Origin: Pseudoalteromonas haloplanktis ATCC 14393
GTDB taxonomy: Bacteria > Pseudomonadota > Gammaproteobacteria > Enterobacterales > Alteromonadaceae
Assembly: GCF_000238355.1 (NCBI RefSeq)
Contig: NZ_AHCA01000001.1
Coordinates: 930,001 to 994,000 of the forward strand
Direction: 5' to 3'
Length of the DNA stretch: 64,000 nucleotides
Shown here piece after piece: positions 56,188-64,000 of this stretch (position 1 is its first letter; the number at the start of each line of letters is the position of its first letter). Made by a program: the position numbers and the translations under genes. The notes beneath the pieces are model-generated. The model was given only the letters and a program-made list of their open reading frames with translations, made no database searches and was not told where the DNA came from.

Positions 56188-58431
56188 ATGAAAAAAACGC
56201 TTTTGTCCCTCGTTATCACCAGTTGCATCAGCCCTTTAATATTTAGTCCGTACGCAATTGCCAACCAACATACTGATGAAGGTATTGAACGTGTGGTTGT
56301 AACGGCAAACAGAACGCAAACTGCCATTAGCGATATTGCCGGTACGGTCTGGTTAGTAGATTTAGAGCAAATTGAAACGCAAATTAATGCCGGTGTTGAT
56401 TTTAAAAATGCGTTAGCGCAGTTAATTCCTAGCCTAGATTTAGGAAGCCAAAGTCGCACTAATTATTCTCAAAACATGCGTGGCCGCCCTATGATGGTGA
56501 TGATTGACGGCGTATCATTAAATTCATCTAGGGGTTTAAGTCGTCATTTAGACTCAATCGACCCTTTTAATATTGCACGCATTGAAGTTATCTCTGGCTC
56601 TACCGCAATTTATGGCGGTGGAAGTATTGGTGGCGTTATTAACATTATTACAAAACAAGGTGATGGTACTACCGAGCTAAATGTAGGTATTAAATCCGGT
56701 TTTGCTGGCCATGACGATTTAGATAGCAAGTTAGCAGCTGCCACCAGCTGGGAAAATCAACGCTCAAAAGGACGCATCTCGTTAGCCTATAGCCAAGTGA
56801 ACGCTATGTATGATGGCAACGGTGAACCGATCATGATGGACACTACACAATCAGGGCTGCAATATACGCGCTCTTTAGATTTGATGGCTTCAAGTACACT
56901 GATGATCAATGATCAGCAGTCGATTTCGTTTTTAGGTCAATACTATAATAATGAAAGCGATGGCGAACATGGCTTATATTTTGGCGATAATTCAGGCTCA
57001 TTATTTGGTGATATGAGTGATGTGGGTATTCGTACCGGACTTGAATCTGAGCATACCCCACAAACTAAGCGTAACTTATTTAATATAGATTATCAGCACC
57101 GAGCATTTATGGGCCAAAACTTAAATATTCAAGCCTTCATGCGCTCTGAATATTTTGATTTTTACCCGCGCCCTCGACTAAATGCAACACAAAATGCAGT
57201 CGCTAGTTTTTCCAGTTCAGAGCAAAGTACCGACGCATACGGCTTTAAATTTGTACTAAACAAAAAATGGCAATCGGTTGATCTCGCTTATGGTTTTGAC
57301 TACGACAGTGAAGAGTTTGATGCGATGCAAACCTACTATGATCCTATAATTGCGCAAGCCAGTGGCGGCCTAAATATCCAGTCGTTATTTAGTGTCGACC
57401 GTTACCCTGGTTTTGAAGTAGACAGTAAAGCATTTTTTGCACAACTAAGCTGGCAAGTTATTGAGCGTCTTTCGTTATCTGCCGGTGTGCGGCAGCAGAA
57501 TTTGAACAATACCGTATCAGACTTTGTGTCCGGCAGTGCCGCCACTAAAGTAGCCCAAAACAAAGCTCAATCAGCTGATGCTATTTTAGGTGGCTCAACC
57601 GATTATGATGTAACCCTGTTTAATTTTGGTGCTGTGTTTGATGTCACTGATAATCAACAAATATGGACTAACTTTGCACAAGCATTTGAACTGCCAAATG
57701 TTGCCAAATACTACGGCAAAGGTAAATACTTACCCGCAGATGAGAATGGCCACCTAGCTTTACAAGACGGTTCAACGGTCAGCATTGGTAATTCACGCCT
57801 CAAAGGAATAAAAACCGACTCTTACGAATTTGGTTGGCGTTATAATAATGAAAATCTATCCGCACAATTGTCTGTGTACCAAAGCCAATCTGATCAAACA
57901 ATTGTTACGAATAGCAAAACATTACTTATAGATGTAAAAGAAAGCCCACTGCGTACTCAAGGTATTGAAGGTCAGATTGATTATGATTTTAATGCTGCAT
58001 TTCGAATCGGTATGAGTAGCCATTTAGTCCGCGGACAGAGTAAAACAACTCAAGGTGAATGGGCTAAAATTGATGTCACTAAAGCCAGTTCATCAAAACT
58101 CACCAGCTATGTAGCATGGCAAGGTGATACTTTAAAAGCTCGTTTACAGTCAAAATCAATGTTTGATTTAAGCGATGATGCCAGCGAGTTCAACGTTAAT
58201 AACGAAGATCGCCAAATTGATGGCTACACTGAGCTAGACTTAATTTTTAATTACCCATTGTCAGTAGGCACGGTCAACTTTGCCATTACTAACTTATTAG
58301 ATGAAACATACACAACACAATGGGGTAAACGGGCTATTTATTTCTATAGCCCAAGCTACGGACCCGCTGCACTTTATGATCATAAAGCACGTGGGCGTAG
58401 CTACACTCTCGATTACAGCGTAAAATTTTAA
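56188..58431 (+). CDS. iutA: IutA-like ferric aerobactin TonB receptor
   Basis: A 747-aa outer-membrane siderophore receptor. I choose the ATG at 56188 because AGGAAG precedes it and a normal signal peptide (ending AIAN) follows. After the TonB box (ERVVVTANR) the plug is very like IutA: LAQLIPSLDLGSQSRTNYSQ, NMRGRPMMVMIDGVSLNSSR, then LDSIDPFNIARIEVISG. The protein ends in SVKF. No aerobactin synthesis gene is near, so it probably takes up hydroxamate-citrate siderophores made by others. Confidence 0.88.
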   Translation: MKKTLLSLVITSCISPLIFSPYAIANQHTDEGIERVVVTANRTQTAISDIAGTVWLVDLEQIETQINAGVDFKNALAQLIPSLDLGSQSRTNYSQNMRGRPMMVMIDGVSLNSSRGLSRHLDSIDPFNIARIEVISGSTAIYGGGSIGGVINIITKQGDGTTELNVGIKSGFAGHDDLDSKLAAATSWENQRSKGRISLAYSQVNAMYDGNGEPIMMDTTQSGLQYTRSLDLMASSTLMINDQQSISFLGQYYNNESDGEHGLYFGDNSGSLFGDMSDVGIRTGLESEHTPQTKRNLFNIDYQHRAFMGQNLNIQAFMRSEYFDFYPRPRLNATQNAVASFSSSEQSTDAYGFKFVLNKKWQSVDLAYGFDYDSEEFDAMQTYYDPIIAQASGGLNIQSLFSVDRYPGFEVDSKAFFAQLSWQVIERLSLSAGVRQQNLNNTVSDFVSGSAATKVAQNKAQSADAILGGSTDYDVTLFNFGAVFDVTDNQQIWTNFAQAFELPNVAKYYGKGKYLPADENGHLALQDGSTVSIGNSRLKGIKTDSYEFGWRYNNENLSAQLSVYQSQSDQTIVTNSKTLLIDVKESPLRTQGIEGQIDYDFNAAFRIGMSSHLVRGQSKTTQGEWAKIDVTKASSSKLTSYVAWQGDTLKARLQSKSMFDLSDDASEFNVNNEDRQIDGYTELDLIFNYPLSVGTVNFAITNLLDETYTTQWGKRAIYFYSPSYGPAALYDHKARGRSYTLDYSVKF

Positions 58432-58447
58432 AGGAAAGTTAACAACC

Positions 58448-58475
58448 CAAAACGCTGCTACTTTGCAGCGTTTTG
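58448..58475. terminator. bidirectional terminator overlapping the Kelch gene end
   Basis: A perfect 11-bp stem (CAAAACGCTGC at 58448-58458, complement at 58465-58475, 6-nt loop) has T-rich flanks. Its right arm and loop contain the last codons and stop of the convergent Kelch gene. Confidence 0.75.
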
Positions 58476-59492
58476 TATTTTATAACCAAGCACTTTATTA
58501 CTTACTTGCTGCTTATTATCCATGCCGCCAATGCGGTATAAGCTCCCTTGATATTCAAGTAAACCACGGTGATCCATGCTCGCAATTGTGAGCGGTGTAA
58601 GTATTTGCCAGCTATTACTTGCTATATCAAAGCGCCAGACATGGTTACTCGCGGGGGCAGCTTTGCCGTTATAGCCCATGCCATTGTAGTTATAGGGATT
58701 ATTTGAGCCTGCTTGCATATAGATAGCGTCGTTAAAGCTGGTGGCTGCCATACGATAATGAGCTGTCCCTGTGGGATGTGGTAAAGTGCGCCAATCAATT
58801 TTTAATGGGTTACTCTCATCAATCGTGCCTTTTAAACATTGCGCAACCGCGGCAAAAGAGCGGCGTTTATCAGCATTCGCTTGGGTTTTTACACCATCAC
58901 ACACCACAATCGTATTACCGCTAATTGCTGCGGCTTGGCCAAATACCGGCTCACCTAAAAATGGCGAAGCTTGCTGCCATGTATCTGTTTGCGTGTCGTA
59001 CACTTGTACTAAATTTACATTGCCATCGTTATACCAGCCACTGACCAAATAGATATAGCGCTGTTGGTAGCTCAATGCCACACTGTCATCCACTGGTACC
59101 GGCATATTGGCAAGTTGAGTATAGCGGTCATTTTTTAAATCATAACGATAGACATCTGGGCTGGATATTTCTGTGTGATCACTACTTACCGTATAGCCAC
59201 CGAACACGTAGGCATATTCACCAAGTCCCACAGCCGTACTGGCTAAACGCCCTTTGGGTTGTAAACTACTGGGCACAGGTGATTTTGCCTGCCATTGTTT
59301 ATCACCCAGCTTTAACGCCCACACTTTGTTATGCACGCTGTGGTGATCTTTATTTACACCTAAGCCCATAAAACTTAAAAAATACGGTTGCTCATCAACG
59401 ACAACTTTTGCGACTGCATTATTCGCAACAGGCTCTGGTAAGGTAGGTAAACTTGCCAAGGCAAGGGAGAAAAGTAGACTCATAAAAATCAT
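58458..59492 (-). CDS. exported Kelch-repeat protein (NanM-like)
   Basis: A 344-aa protein with a signal peptide (about 1-17) and Kelch-type beta-propeller repeats: YAYVFGGYTVSSD, YLVSGWYNDGNVN, and LYRIGGMDNKQQ, each with a GG or similar pair followed by an aromatic residue. The family includes periplasmic N-acetylneuraminate epimerase, but the similarity does not prove that reaction. It stands between terminators at 58448 and 59527 and is transcribed alone. Confidence 0.75.
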   Translation of the reverse strand: MIFMSLLFSLALASLPTLPEPVANNAVAKVVVDEQPYFLSFMGLGVNKDHHSVHNKVWALKLGDKQWQAKSPVPSSLQPKGRLASTAVGLGEYAYVFGGYTVSSDHTEISSPDVYRYDLKNDRYTQLANMPVPVDDSVALSYQQRYIYLVSGWYNDGNVNLVQVYDTQTDTWQQASPFLGEPVFGQAAAISGNTIVVCDGVKTQANADKRRSFAAVAQCLKGTIDESNPLKIDWRTLPHPTGTAHYRMAATSFNDAIYMQAGSNNPYNYNGMGYNGKAAPASNHVWRFDIASNSWQILTPLTIASMDHRGLLEYQGSLYRIGGMDNKQQVSNKVLGYKIQNAAK

Positions 59493-59526
59493 TCAAAAAA
59501 TTGAGGTATGAGTAAGAATAACATAA

Positions 59527-59551
59527 CCTCAGCAGCATTAAACTGCTGAGG
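59527..59551 (-). terminator. terminator of the sulP-usp operon
   Basis: A perfect 9-bp stem (CCTCAGCAG at 59527-59535, complement at 59543-59551, 7-nt loop) is followed on the minus strand by TTATGTTATTCTT. It begins 16 bp after the Usp stop. Confidence 0.75.
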
Positions 59552-59567
59552 CCAGAGGCTTGTCAGC

Positions 59568-60419
59568 TTAACGTAGCACTATTAGTGGGAGCTGGGTATT
59601 TTCAATCATCTTCATGGTATTACTACCCAGTAGCACTTGCCTAAATTTAGAATGTGCAAACGCCCCCATCACCACCATATCAACTGCATGGTTTTGTTTA
59701 TAAGCCATCAGTGAATCAAAAATATTGCCTGTTAGATAACTCGCTTCAACCTCAAAGCCATTCTCGACTAACAATGCTTCAGCCGCTTTAAACTTACTTT
59801 GCTGGTCGCTGACATTATTTTTAACCGTCACTAAATGACACTTTAAGCCTTGCAGTAATCCGCCTTCAATTATCCGTTGTACAGCTTTGTCGGCAGTCTC
59901 TCTAGCGTCATAACAGAGCAAAAAATTTTGCGGCTGGATAAAGTCTTGATTGGTAATTAACACTGGCGTATGGACTTGACGAATAATCTGCTCAATGTGT
60001 GAACCCAGTGCTTTAAACGATGCACTATGACCTTGCCCACAGCGGCCAAGTACGATTAATCGAGCATCCGTTTCAAGGTCATAAATGGCATCGCTGATCG
60101 TGCCATGGCGCTGCGTGCTATCAACCAATTCATGACCTTGTGCAATAGCTCTTTGTGTTGCATGCTCTAGTAACTCTTTGCCTAGTTGCAGCGCAAGCTT
60201 ACTGTGTTGCTCGTCCAGTTCAGTCATTTGTTCAAGCAGTGCTGAACGAGCGCCAAAGCCAATTGCACCACTGAGGTTTTCATAACGTGCTTTTTGGTCT
60301 TTCTCAATAGCGTGTAAAAGTAGCAATGGCTTAGCCAGCTTGCCTGCAGCCCAAATGCCCGCATTACACACCGACTGCGTGTAGTTTGAGCCATCAATAC
60401 AGGTAATTACGTTTTTCAT
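59568..60419 (-). CDS. tandem universal stress protein (UspA family)
   Basis: A 283-aa protein made of two Usp domains (about 1-150 and 155-283). The second has the ATP-binding type end MGAFAHSKFRQVLLGSNTMKMIENTQLPLIVLR. The first ends at LGRCGQGHSASFKALGSHIEQIIRQVHTPVLI. It lies 10 bp after the SulP transporter and is surely co-transcribed. Tandem Usp genes beside SulP transporters are a recurring pair, suggesting that Usp senses energy state for the transporter. Confidence 0.9.
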   Translation of the reverse strand: MKNVITCIDGSNYTQSVCNAGIWAAGKLAKPLLLLHAIEKDQKARYENLSGAIGFGARSALLEQMTELDEQHSKLALQLGKELLEHATQRAIAQGHELVDSTQRHGTISDAIYDLETDARLIVLGRCGQGHSASFKALGSHIEQIIRQVHTPVLITNQDFIQPQNFLLCYDARETADKAVQRIIEGGLLQGLKCHLVTVKNNVSDQQSKFKAAEALLVENGFEVEASYLTGNIFDSLMAYKQNHAVDMVVMGAFAHSKFRQVLLGSNTMKMIENTQLPLIVLR

Positions 60420-60429
60420 ATTTAACTCC

Positions 60430-61914
60430 TTAATGGCCAGCCATTAGTTTTTCTACTTGCTCTGGATCGTTATGAACGGCAAATTTGTCAACCATAGTGG
60501 CGGTTGCCTCACTCATACCAATAATGTCAACTTCAGCGCCTTCGCGTCTAAACTTGATCACCACTTTATCTAACGAGGTCACCGCCGTGATATCCCAAAA
60601 ATGCGCATGGCTTAAATCAATCACCACTTTATCGACGACTTCTTTAAAATCAAACGAGGCAATAAATTGCTCACTCGATGCAAAAAACACCTGACCGATT
60701 ACATTATAGGTACGCTGCTTATCATTTTTCTGAGTTTGCACCACCATAAAGCGGCCAATTTTGTTAGCAAAGAATAATGCTGACATTAGCACCCCAACCA
60801 ATACACCTATAGCTAAGTTATGAGAGGCTACCACAACAGCAACCGTTGCTATCATGACAAGATTACTCGACAGTGGGTTGGTTTTTAGATCCCGTATTGA
60901 GCTCCACGAAAAGGTACCAATTGATACCATAATCATCACCGCCACTAATGCAGCCATAGGAATTTGTTTTAGCCATTGATCTAAAAACACCACCATAAAC
61001 AATAAAAATACGCCGGCAGTAAAACACGATAAGCGTCCTCGCCCACCCGATTTAACATTAATGATAGATTGACCAATCATGGCACAACCTGCCATACCCC
61101 CCATTAAACCAGCGCCAATATTAGCGACACCTTGGCCTTTACATTCTTGGTTTTTGTCACTCGGCGTATCAGTTAAGTCATCAACAATGGTTGCTGTCAT
61201 CATCGACTCTAATAAACCAACCACAGCCAAACCAATTGAATAAGGCAGTATAATCACCAATGTTTCAAGGTTTAACGGTACATCTGGCCATAAGAAAATT
61301 GGCAATGTATCAGGTAACTCGCCCATATCGCCAACAGTGCGAATATCCATGCCCATAAACATCGCAAATACGGTAAGTGTCACAATACACACTAATGGAG
61401 AAGGTATTGATTTACCAATCACTGGTAAGTAAGGGAATAAATAAATGATCCCTAAACCCGCAGCTGTCATGGCATAGACATGCCAAGTCACGTTGGTAAG
61501 CTCAGGTAATTGCGCCATAAATATTAATATAGCCAAAGCATTTACGAACCCTGTTACCACAGAGCGCGATACAAAACGCATTAAGCTACCAAGCTTTATA
61601 AAACCGGCAATAATTTGAATTACCCCGGTCAATAGCGTTGCAGCCAGTAAGTATTCAAGGCCATGATCTTTTACTAAGGTCACCATTAATAAAGCCATTG
61701 CACCGGTTGCTGCTGAGATCATCCCAGGCCGGCCGCCAACTATGGCGATAATTACAGCAATACAAAACGAGGCATACAAACCCACTTTAGGGTCAACACC
61801 GGCAATAATAGAAAACGCGATAGCCTCAGGTATTAACGCTAACGCAACCACAATACCCGCAAGTAAATCCCCACGGATATTAGAAAACCATTCGAGTTTA
61901 AATTTTTCGAACAT
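60430..61914 (-). CDS. SulP family anion transporter with STAS domain
   Basis: A 494-aa inner-membrane transporter. I choose the ATG at 61914 because [20 protein letters not shown] is the usual SulP start. The longer frame to 61959 adds an unmatched 15 residues. SulP marks include [26 protein letters not shown] and [16 protein letters not shown], and about ten or more helices are seen. A C-terminal STAS domain (about 390-480) contains [13 protein letters not shown]. Bacterial members carry sulfate, bicarbonate or dicarboxylates with sodium or protons. Coupling to a tandem Usp is noted. Substrate is open. Confidence 0.9.
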   Translation of the reverse strand: MFEKFKLEWFSNIRGDLLAGIVVALALIPEAIAFSIIAGVDPKVGLYASFCIAVIIAIVGGRPGMISAATGAMALLMVTLVKDHGLEYLLAATLLTGVIQIIAGFIKLGSLMRFVSRSVVTGFVNALAILIFMAQLPELTNVTWHVYAMTAAGLGIIYLFPYLPVIGKSIPSPLVCIVTLTVFAMFMGMDIRTVGDMGELPDTLPIFLWPDVPLNLETLVIILPYSIGLAVVGLLESMMTATIVDDLTDTPSDKNQECKGQGVANIGAGLMGGMAGCAMIGQSIINVKSGGRGRLSCFTAGVFLLFMVVFLDQWLKQIPMAALVAVMIMVSIGTFSWSSIRDLKTNPLSSNLVMIATVAVVVASHNLAIGVLVGVLMSALFFANKIGRFMVVQTQKNDKQRTYNVIGQVFFASSEQFIASFDFKEVVDKVVIDLSHAHFWDITAVTSLDKVVIKFRREGAEVDIIGMSEATATMVDKFAVHNDPEQVEKLMAGH

Positions 61915-61987
61915 AGAAAACCTTGTTTTATGTGTTATCAACTCACGCTGTCCACTCATGGCAGTTAAAAGTTCACCTACAGAATTG

Positions 61988-62005
61988 TACCTACTTTGAT
62001 AGGTA
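61988..62005. promoter_or_regulatory. inverted repeat upstream of sulP
   Basis: TACCTA-CTTTGA-TAGGTA is a perfect 6+6+6 dyad, 74 bp before the sulP start, directly followed by a second imperfect dyad (AGGTAAA...TTTAACCT, 62001-62018). The pair could bind a LysR-type or other dimeric regulator. Confidence 0.45.
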
Positions 62006-62383
62006 AATCGTTTAACCTAAAGTAAAAGCATGATTGATTTTTTGAAATTTTATAAAGCACACATCCAACACAGCAATACCGAAGTAAAGTAGCTAGTGAA
62101 AGTTGAATTATGATGTTTTAATATTTTTTATGGCGCGAAAAAGCACCTGCTAAGAACAGCAATTGATAGCCACTATTGAGCATGGCAATTTAGAGAGGGG
62201 GAAACCTAGGGCGGCGTAATGCGCAAAATATTGAGCCTCATAACATAAAGTTGCTGAGATAGTAGGCTAATCTACCACTAAAATCAATTGTGACGAGCTC
62301 CCAACTTTTAAACTACTATAACAAGGTGCTGTAGTATTCCTATATTACCCATTCAATCCTTCGTTATGTTCTACTAAATACTC

Positions 62384-62424
62384 CATGTATTTAAGCACTG
62401 TACAAAATAGCACTTAAATACATG
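62384..62424. promoter_or_regulatory. 12-bp perfect inverted repeat upstream of the DJ-1-like gene
   Basis: CATGTATTTAAG (62384-62395) and its exact complement (62413-62424) are spaced by 17 bp and end 26 bp before the ATG. It could be a two-half-site operator or form a hairpin in the mRNA leader. Confidence 0.55.
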
Positions 62425-62450
62425 CTCACACTCAATACAAGGAGCTAAAC

Positions 62451-63008
62451 ATGGCTAAAGTACTAATGATCACCGGTGACTTTGTAGAAGACTATGAAAA
62501 CATGGTGCCGTTTCAAGCATTACTGGCAATGGGGCATGAAGTAGATGCTGTCTGTCCAGATAAAAAAGCGGGCGATATGATTGCCACCTCTATTCATGAT
62601 TTTGAAGGCGACCAAACCTATACTGAAAAACGCGGTCATAATTTTGCACTCAATGCGACATTTGCCGATATTAATGCCGCAGATTACGATGCTTTATATT
62701 TGCCAGGAGGCCGAGCTCCGGAGTATTTACGCTTAAACGCAAAAGTGATCGAAATCATTAAGCACTTTGCCACAGCAGGTAAACCTATAGCCTCTATTTG
62801 CCACGGCCCGCAATTGCTAACAGCAGCTGGAGTCATTGAAGGTAAAAAAGTATCTGCTTACCCTGCTTGCCAACCAGAAGTAAAAATGGCGGGTGCCGAG
62901 TACGTTGAATTACCAATGGATGGCGCCATTACCGATGGCAAGCTAGTGACAGCGCCGGCATGGCCTGCACACCCTGCCATGCTTAAGCAATTTGTGGCAT
63001 TACTATAA
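62451..63008 (+). CDS. DJ-1/PfpI family protein
   Basis: A 185-aa class I glutamine-amidotransferase-like protein with the nucleophile Cys117 in the elbow SICHGPQLL and the acidic partner in the [13 protein letters not shown] loop. Family members are proteases, chaperones, or glyoxalase-like deglycases. The sequence does not decide. A GGAG ribosome site precedes it. The ribbon-helix-helix gene and dld follow on the same strand. Confidence 0.88.
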   Translation: MAKVLMITGDFVEDYENMVPFQALLAMGHEVDAVCPDKKAGDMIATSIHDFEGDQTYTEKRGHNFALNATFADINAADYDALYLPGGRAPEYLRLNAKVIEIIKHFATAGKPIASICHGPQLLTAAGVIEGKKVSAYPACQPEVKMAGAEYVELPMDGAITDGKLVTAPAWPAHPAMLKQFVALL

Positions 63009-63036
63009 TCTAAACCACAGCATCAAGAGGTCAACT

Positions 63037-63435
63037 ATGTGCCAACTTTTTATTAATGCCGACAGCCGTTTATGGACCTGCCGTACCAAATCACTGCGGA
63101 TAGATGGTGTTGTTACATCGATTCGTTTAGAGGAGTTTTTTTGGGATATTTTAGAAGAAGTGGCCTTTCGCGATCAAATGACCGTCAATCAGATGATCAC
63201 AAAACTCTACCTTGAGTCTCTTGATGCTGATCACGATATTGGTAATTTCACCTCATTCTTACGTGTCTGTTGCTCACGTTATTTGTCGCTGGTGGCTGAT
63301 GGCAATTTAAACCGTGAAGACAACAAACCATTAAACGATATTGACGCAAGTAAAGTGTTAGAGCAAGAGCAGCTACGCACCAATTTGCGTAAAAGCCGCT
63401 ATATCGATACATCACTAAAGTCATCGCTTAACTAA
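63037..63435 (+). CDS. ribbon-helix-helix domain protein
   Basis: A 132-aa protein; I choose the ATG at 63037 (AAGAGG before it). An RHH_4-like domain is suggested by RIDGVVTSIRLEEFFWDILEEVAFRDQMTVNQMI (cited in parts: TSIRLEEFFWDILEEVA and DQMTVNQMITKLYLE). A charged C-terminal tail follows. RHH proteins bind DNA as dimers, so it may regulate its neighbours. It ends just 2 bp before dld. Confidence 0.75.
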   Translation: MCQLFINADSRLWTCRTKSLRIDGVVTSIRLEEFFWDILEEVAFRDQMTVNQMITKLYLESLDADHDIGNFTSFLRVCCSRYLSLVADGNLNREDNKPLNDIDASKVLEQEQLRTNLRKSRYIDTSLKSSLN

Positions 63436-63437
63436 TT

Positions 63438-64000
63438 ATGTCGCACTCATCACTTATTCATGCTTTAAAAGATATTGTAGGCAGCCGTTATGTATTAACA
63501 AGTAGTCGCGCTACGGCCCCCTATAGAAAAGGATTTAGAGAAGGCCATGGCCCTGCGCTGGCGGTTATAAAACCCGCTACTTTGTTACAACAATGGCACG
63601 CATTACAAGCCTGTGTAAGTGCAAATGTCATCGTTATCATGCAAGCCGCAAACACAGGGTTAACCGGAGGTTCAACGCCAACTCAAGGGTGTGATCGCAA
63701 CACCGTGATTATTAACACCAGCCGTATTAACGACATTCATGTATTAGCCGAGCAGCAACAAATTATTGCCTTACCCGGTGCCAGTTTATTCTCATTAGAA
63801 AAAGCACTGGCCCCATATGGCAGAGTGCCGCATTCAGTTATAGGTTCGTCCTGTATAGGGGCATCTATAGTCGGCGGGGTGTGTAATAACTCGGGTGGAG
63901 CATTAGTTGAACGTGGCCCAGCCTACACAGAGCTTGCTTTATACGCACAGGTTAACAGTGATGGCAGCCTAAGTTTAATTAATAATTTAGATATTGAACT
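63438..64000 (+). CDS. dld: respiratory D-lactate dehydrogenase Dld, partial at the right edge
   Basis: The first 187 residues are visible and the gene runs off the window. It is very like E. coli Dld, the FAD-linked quinone-dependent D-lactate dehydrogenase of the inner-membrane face: YRKGFREGHGPALAV, IMQAANTGLTGGSTP, then PHSVIGSSCIGASIVGGVCN and NNSGGALVERGPAYTE. It starts 2 bp after the ribbon-helix-helix gene stop (the TAATTATG junction), suggesting co-transcription. It feeds electrons from D-lactate to the quinone pool. Confidence 0.95.
   Translation, partial: MSHSSLIHALKDIVGSRYVLTSSRATAPYRKGFREGHGPALAVIKPATLLQQWHALQACVSANVIVIMQAANTGLTGGSTPTQGCDRNTVIINTSRINDIHVLAEQQQIIALPGASLFSLEKALAPYGRVPHSVIGSSCIGASIVGGVCNNSGGALVERGPAYTELALYAQVNSDGSLSLINNLDIE

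Larger units (their letters stand above)
61915..62450. other. divergent gap between sulP and the DJ-1-like gene
   Basis: This 536-bp stretch should hold the promoters of both units. It contains an inverted repeat at 61988-62005 and another at 62384-62424, listed separately. Otherwise I see AT-rich sequence with no convincing gene. Confidence 0.5.

Overview
The window looks like a chromosomal segment of a marine gammaproteobacterium, most probably an Alteromonadales member close to Pseudoalteromonas. The basis is the moderately AT-rich coding style, large TIGR01782-type and IutA-type TonB-dependent receptors, an Ast-pathway arginine enzyme, and E. coli-like Dld. This is inferred from protein resemblance only. 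I see no rRNA, tRNA, CRISPR array, integrase or transposase.

Positions 1-20236 hold one long minus-strand type VI secretion (T6SS) operon. It reads from a good sigma70-type promoter (20313-20342) through an unknown 139-aa gene, tssJ, tssK, tssL, tssM, tagF, tssA, tssB, tssC, hcp, tssE, tssF, tssG, clpV and vgrG, then into a gene cut by the window edge. Structured RNA elements flank hcp. No fha, ppkA or pppA gene is visible, although tagF, which usually works with them, is present.

Positions 20552-28163, on the opposite strand, form a T6SS effector island. A 1220-aa VgrG carries its own C-terminal toxin with a PD-(D/E)xK-like nuclease motif and is followed by a probable Imm49-type immunity gene. 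Further on lies a displaced second toxin tip (AHH-type nuclease) with its own immunity gene. It is fronted by a partial copy of the VgrG gene that is base-for-base identical over 278 bp. Small accessory or immunity-like genes share a repeated leader, and one of them is a decayed duplicate. This layout suggests that VgrG toxin tips are exchanged by homologous recombination, and it is the most striking system in the window.

Positions 28432-41175 are mixed housekeeping and stress genes. They include a PEGA-like lipoprotein, an Fe-alcohol dehydrogenase, a carboxymuconolactone decarboxylase-like protein divergent from a TetR regulator with paired operators, and a chemoreceptor. They also include the ohr/ohrR peroxide pair with paired operators, a quinone oxidoreductase-like enzyme, a small HTH gene, astB, a MarC protein and a DUF4382 lipoprotein.

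Positions 41273-53480 begin with an MscS channel. Then comes a probable D-amino-acid or cell-wall scavenging locus: GH20 hexosaminidase, sodium:solute symporter, RidA, N-acyl-D-amino-acid deacylase, RpiR regulator, D-serine-dehydratase-like PLP enzyme and a divergent TonB receptor. A reasonable reading is uptake of N-acylated D-amino acid or amino-sugar material, deacylation, deamination, and clearance of the reactive enamine by RidA.

Positions 53692-64000 carry a lipoprotein carboxylesterase, a sirtuin with no cysteines, an IutA-like ferric-aerobactin receptor with a candidate Fur box, a Kelch protein, a tandem UspA gene with a SulP transporter, a DJ-1/PfpI protein, a ribbon-helix-helix protein, and the start of dld (respiratory D-lactate dehydrogenase).
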